Made by a program: the position numbers and the translations under genes
Source: Bacteroidia bacterium
GTDB taxonomy: Bacteria > Bacteroidota > Bacteroidia > B-17B0 > Aurantibacillaceae
Length of the DNA stretch: 64,000 bases
NCBI GenBank assembly: GCA_022841465.1
Contig: JALHRL010000011.1
Coordinates: 1 to 64,000, forward strand
Reading direction: 5' to 3'
Shown here: piece after piece, positions 61,124 to 64,000 of the stretch
Position numbering within the stretch: the stretch's first letter is position 1
How the letters are laid out: each line of letters starts with the position of its first letter
Notes under the pieces: generated by a model
Told to the model about the DNA's origin: nothing
Databases searched by the model: none
What the model saw: only the letters and a program-made list of their open reading frames with translations

Positions 61124-64000
61124 ATGAGGTATTTATACCTATTGCTGTTTACCGGCATTTTTTTATTTAAAAGCGAAGCTCAAATTGACACTAGTTTTTG
61201 GTTTGTTGCGCCGGATGTTCCCACTGCTTTAACTAATAATCCCATAGAATTGCGTTTGGCTTCCTATACGCAATCGTGTGCCATTAGAGTAAGGCAACCT
61301 GCCAATCCTGCCGGAGTTGATTTAACTTTTACTTTAGCAGCAAATTCTGTTACCAATGTTGTATTAACACCATCTATTGCGGCTGTTTTAAGCGGGCCTG
61401 CTAACACAATAACTGCTAAAGGTGTATACATTAGTTCCAGTAATAAAATTTCTGCGTATTATACTGTAGGTTCCGGAAACAACCGTGAAATGATGAGTTT
61501 AAAAGGCCGAAGAGCTTTAGGTGTTGATTTTTACACACCATTCCCCAACAATTTACAAACCCTAACAACCGGAACGGTAGTTGGCGATATAGCTTTTGAT
61601 GTAGTGGCAACACAAACAGGCGTTACAACTATTTTGATAACACCCAAAGCAAACTGTATTGGAAGAGCTAAAAACGTAACTTTTGCACGAAATTTAAATT
61701 ATGGCGAAACTTTTTCTACGCGAGATTTAGGAACCGTTAACCCATCGGAAATGGCTGGCTCCATTATTTCTGCCGACAAACTAATTGCTGTTACAATTAG
61801 TGGATCTTTAGGAAACAGTACGGTTTGCCCTACTTTTTATGCAGATCAAATTACAAATAGCAGCGAATTAGGTAAAGATTATGTAATTCACCGAGGAAAC
61901 AACACAACAGATATTGCTTATATTCTAGCTCCCGTTAATGCAACAAGTTTAACGGTAACATCAGGTACTACTACTAATTGGCTCATTAATTCAGGAGAAA
62001 CGTTTACTGTAAACACTTCTGCGGCACCTCTTTCTTTTATACAAGCAGATAAACCAATTTATGTTTTACACACCAGTGGCTTTGGCTGTAAACTTGGCGG
62101 TGCTCAGGTTACACCTGCGTATTGCGCCGGATCTTATACCACTGCCTTTACAAGGGTTTCAGCAGATTCTATGTTTTTAAATATTTATATACGCTCCGGT
62201 TTCCAAAACTCTTTTACTTTAACTGCAAACGCAGTGAATGTTCCGGTACCAGCTGCAAGCTTTAGTGCAGTGCCCGGTAGTGCCGGAAACCTGGTTGGAG
62301 CAAGAATATTGTATACCACTGCACAAATTCCTGTAGGCGCTTATTGTGTTTTAAGAAATTCTCAAGATGTATTTGGTTCATCTGTTCATAATGGTTCAAC
62401 TCCCGGCGGAAGCGCTTATGCTTACACAACAGAGTTTGGTACAAGTTCATTTGTTTATGCTAATTCTGTTCCAACCGCAACCATTTGTTCTAATACCACT
62501 TTTACATTAAATGGCCAGGTTGGTGGCGGACCAATAGCTGGTGTTTGGAGTACTAATGGTTATGGTTCATTTGGGTCGGGACCTATTACCCTAACAAATA
62601 ATATTTATACTCCTAGTTTATTAGATACGGTAAATAAACCCATTAATATTATTTTAACTTCAGTTGGATTTTGTCCGAATAAATCAGACACCGTAAAGCT
62701 TTACGTTTTACAAGGTCCAATAGTAAATTCAGGAGTTAATCAAACAAAATGTTCTAACAACGCTACCGTTCAATTAAATGGTTCTGTAATAGGTGCATCT
62801 AGTCAGGGAAGCTGGACAGCAGTAGCGCCTGCCAATGGAAGTTTTGCTAACTCAACATCTTTAACTACAACATATTTTCCTTCTAATACAGATACAGCAT
62901 TATCTGTAATTAACCTAGTACTCACAAGTTTTAATAATGGAATATGTTTAGCCGTAACGGATACAGTTAAAGTCTTTATACAAAAAGCTCCTATTGTTGA
63001 TGCCGCGCCAACTTCATCAATAGTTAGGTGCAGCAACAATTCAACAGTTAACTTATCCGGTTACATTAGTAATAATATTGTATCAGGTATATGGACATCC
63101 AACGGTACAGGAGTGTTTGTTCCAAACAATATTTCATTAACCAATAACTACATACCCAGTTTATTAGATATTTCCAATAGTCCTATTAAATTAAAACTTA
63201 CAACTCCACCTAGCGGCATTTGTTTGGATGTTTCTGATAGTGTTTTGGTTTACTTTACCAGTCCGGCAAGTATTAGCGCAGGAGTAGACTTAAATAGTTG
63301 TAAAAACAATCCTAGTGTAGCCTTAAATGCAATCATTACAGGCACCTCTTCTTCTACCGGATTATGGAGTGGCGGTACCGGAACATTTGTTCCTAATAAC
63401 GCTGCGTTAAACACAACATATATTGCAACCCCCGCAGAAACAGCTGCCGGTTTTGTTGTGTTAACAGTAGTAACAACTAGTAATGGCTTATGCGCTTCTT
63501 CCCAAGATCAAATTAGAATAGACTTTAGAGATAAACCCACAGCAAATTTTTCCTCGAATACAGTTTGTTTAAACCAAGCTACACAATACACCGATTTATC
63601 TATTAATACCTCGGGCTTAGGTTCTTTAAACAGTTGGAACTGGGCATTTGGAAATGGAAATACCTCTTCTAATACCAATCCGGCAACTACATTTACCGCA
63701 CCCGGCACCTACACAACAACCTTAATTGTTGGAAATACTTTTAATTGTTACGATTCAATTGCCAGAGCGGTTACCGTTTATCCTTTACCGGAAGTTAAAT
63801 TTGGATTTAGCCGATCTTGTGTTGGTTCTGCACAAAACATTTGTTTTGTTGATAGTTCTACTGTTATTGCACCTTCAAACATACCTTCAACCGGTTATTA
63901 TTGGGATTTTGGTGGTGTAGGATTTAGTATTACCAAAGACACTTGTTACGGATTTCCAACAGAAGGATTATACACCATTACTCATCAGGTAACAACAATT
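61124..64000 (+). CDS. Giant secreted PKD/Ig-repeat surface protein, cut by window end
   Basis: The ATG at 61124 opens a signal peptide (MRYLYLLLFTGIFLFKSEAQ), and the frame stays open to the right edge (at least 959 residues). The first 430 residues resemble the IgGFc-binding-protein-like N-terminal region (DTSFWFVAPDV, KGVYISSSNKISAYYTVGSG). From about residue 448 come four repeats of roughly 90 residues, each with C-[SK]-N near the start and an S-G-x-W turn. A PKD-type domain (LNSWNWAFGNGN) and a second one (GYYWDFGG) follow. It is probably a T9SS-exported adhesin or matrix protein ending in a sorting domain beyond the window. Confidence 0.85.
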   Translation, partial: MRYLYLLLFTGIFLFKSEAQIDTSFWFVAPDVPTALTNNPIELRLASYTQSCAIRVRQPANPAGVDLTFTLAANSVTNVVLTPSIAAVLSGPANTITAKGVYISSSNKISAYYTVGSGNNREMMSLKGRRALGVDFYTPFPNNLQTLTTGTVVGDIAFDVVATQTGVTTILITPKANCIGRAKNVTFARNLNYGETFSTRDLGTVNPSEMAGSIISADKLIAVTISGSLGNSTVCPTFYADQITNSSELGKDYVIHRGNNTTDIAYILAPVNATSLTVTSGTTTNWLINSGETFTVNTSAAPLSFIQADKPIYVLHTSGFGCKLGGAQVTPAYCAGSYTTAFTRVSADSMFLNIYIRSGFQNSFTLTANAVNVPVPAASFSAVPGSAGNLVGARILYTTAQIPVGAYCVLRNSQDVFGSSVHNGSTPGGSAYAYTTEFGTSSFVYANSVPTATICSNTTFTLNGQVGGGPIAGVWSTNGYGSFGSGPITLTNNIYTPSLLDTVNKPINIILTSVGFCPNKSDTVKLYVLQGPIVNSGVNQTKCSNNATVQLNGSVIGASSQGSWTAVAPANGSFANSTSLTTTYFPSNTDTALSVINLVLTSFNNGICLAVTDTVKVFIQKAPIVDAAPTSSIVRCSNNSTVNLSGYISNNIVSGIWTSNGTGVFVPNNISLTNNYIPSLLDISNSPIKLKLTTPPSGICLDVSDSVLVYFTSPASISAGVDLNSCKNNPSVALNAIITGTSSSTGLWSGGTGTFVPNNAALNTTYIATPAETAAGFVVLTVVTTSNGLCASSQDQIRIDFRDKPTANFSSNTVCLNQATQYTDLSINTSGLGSLNSWNWAFGNGNTSSNTNPATTFTAPGTYTTTLIVGNTFNCYDSIARAVTVYPLPEVKFGFSRSCVGSAQNICFVDSSTVIAPSNIPSTGYYWDFGGVGFSITKDTCYGFPTEGLYTITHQVTTI

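Overview
The window is about 35% G+C and comes from a member of the Bacteroidota. The evidence is a type IX secretion (T9SS) toolkit (a PorP/SprF-like protein, a gliding-type C-terminal domain, type A sorting tails), a long-form IspG, a fused IcmF mutase, a DUF2723 membrane protein, a GH92 glycosidase, and recurrent promoters of the Bacteroidota type (TTG, about 19-21 bp, TAnnTTTG). The order cannot be fixed from the sequence; a Flavobacteriales- or Chitinophagales-like free-living or host-associated heterotroph fits. No phage, insertion sequence or CRISPR array is visible.

Layout. 1-2.2 kb: C-terminally cut icmF on the minus strand, then tRNA-Glu with a promoter and a terminator. 2.4-4.9 kb: small secreted and cytosolic proteins and a cold-shock pair (RhlE-like helicase and CspA). 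5.2-11 kb: serine hydrolase, rhodanese, clpP, a MORN-type lipoprotein, a polyprenyl synthase and rlmN. 11-16.8 kb: a tightly packed plus-strand operon (amidohydrolase, MBL hydrolase, barrel-like protein, FAD oxidoreductase, retropepsin-like protease, rimK, aspartoacylase-like). 16.9-18.6 kb: a T9SS cargo protein. 18.6-21.6 kb: the hom-metX methionine operon, read leftward, with an unusual leader made of promoter, SAM-I riboswitch, a 40-codon reading frame ending MHMCCCCCCMC, and a 73-codon gene. 21.7-24.7 kb: envelope proteins, a cyclophilin and a tiny Cys-rich gene. 24.8-29.4 kb: DAHP synthase/chorismate mutase, PorP/SprF with a miniature SprB/CHU_C partner, ispG. 29.4-34.4 kb: a sugar MFS transporter/GH92/lipoprotein operon. 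34.5-41.2 kb: methyltransferase, sigma/membrane-protein pair, nrdB and nrdA separated by a predicted three-way-junction RNA. 41.2-41.65 kb: REP-like repeats. 41.6-46.4 kb: two divergent TPR-SpoIIE phosphatases, one of them split. 46.5-55 kb: T9SS esterase, CsbD, YiaAB, Crp/FrnE pair, DbpA-like helicase, histidine kinase with a STAS-like partner, cupin and others. 55.3-61 kb: polysaccharide deacetylase, DUF2723 protein, tRNA-Gln, YdeI-like and DUF58 proteins. 61.1-64 kb: the beginning of a giant repeat-containing surface protein.

How the genes work together. Sulfur/methionine supply (metX, hom) appears to be sensed twice, by SAM binding and by translation of Cys/Met codons. The rimK operon joins a glutamate ligase with two candidate hydrolases acting on related amide or peptide bonds. 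The MFS/GH92 operon is a small mannoside-use unit. The T9SS proteins and large cargo indicate a surface-active, probably gliding or adhesive lifestyle. The most novel-looking signals are the poly-Cys leader behind a SAM riboswitch, the junction RNA between nrdB and nrdA, promoters whose -7 element lies exactly 4 nt before the start codon, and the ATGA-split SpoIIE phosphatase.
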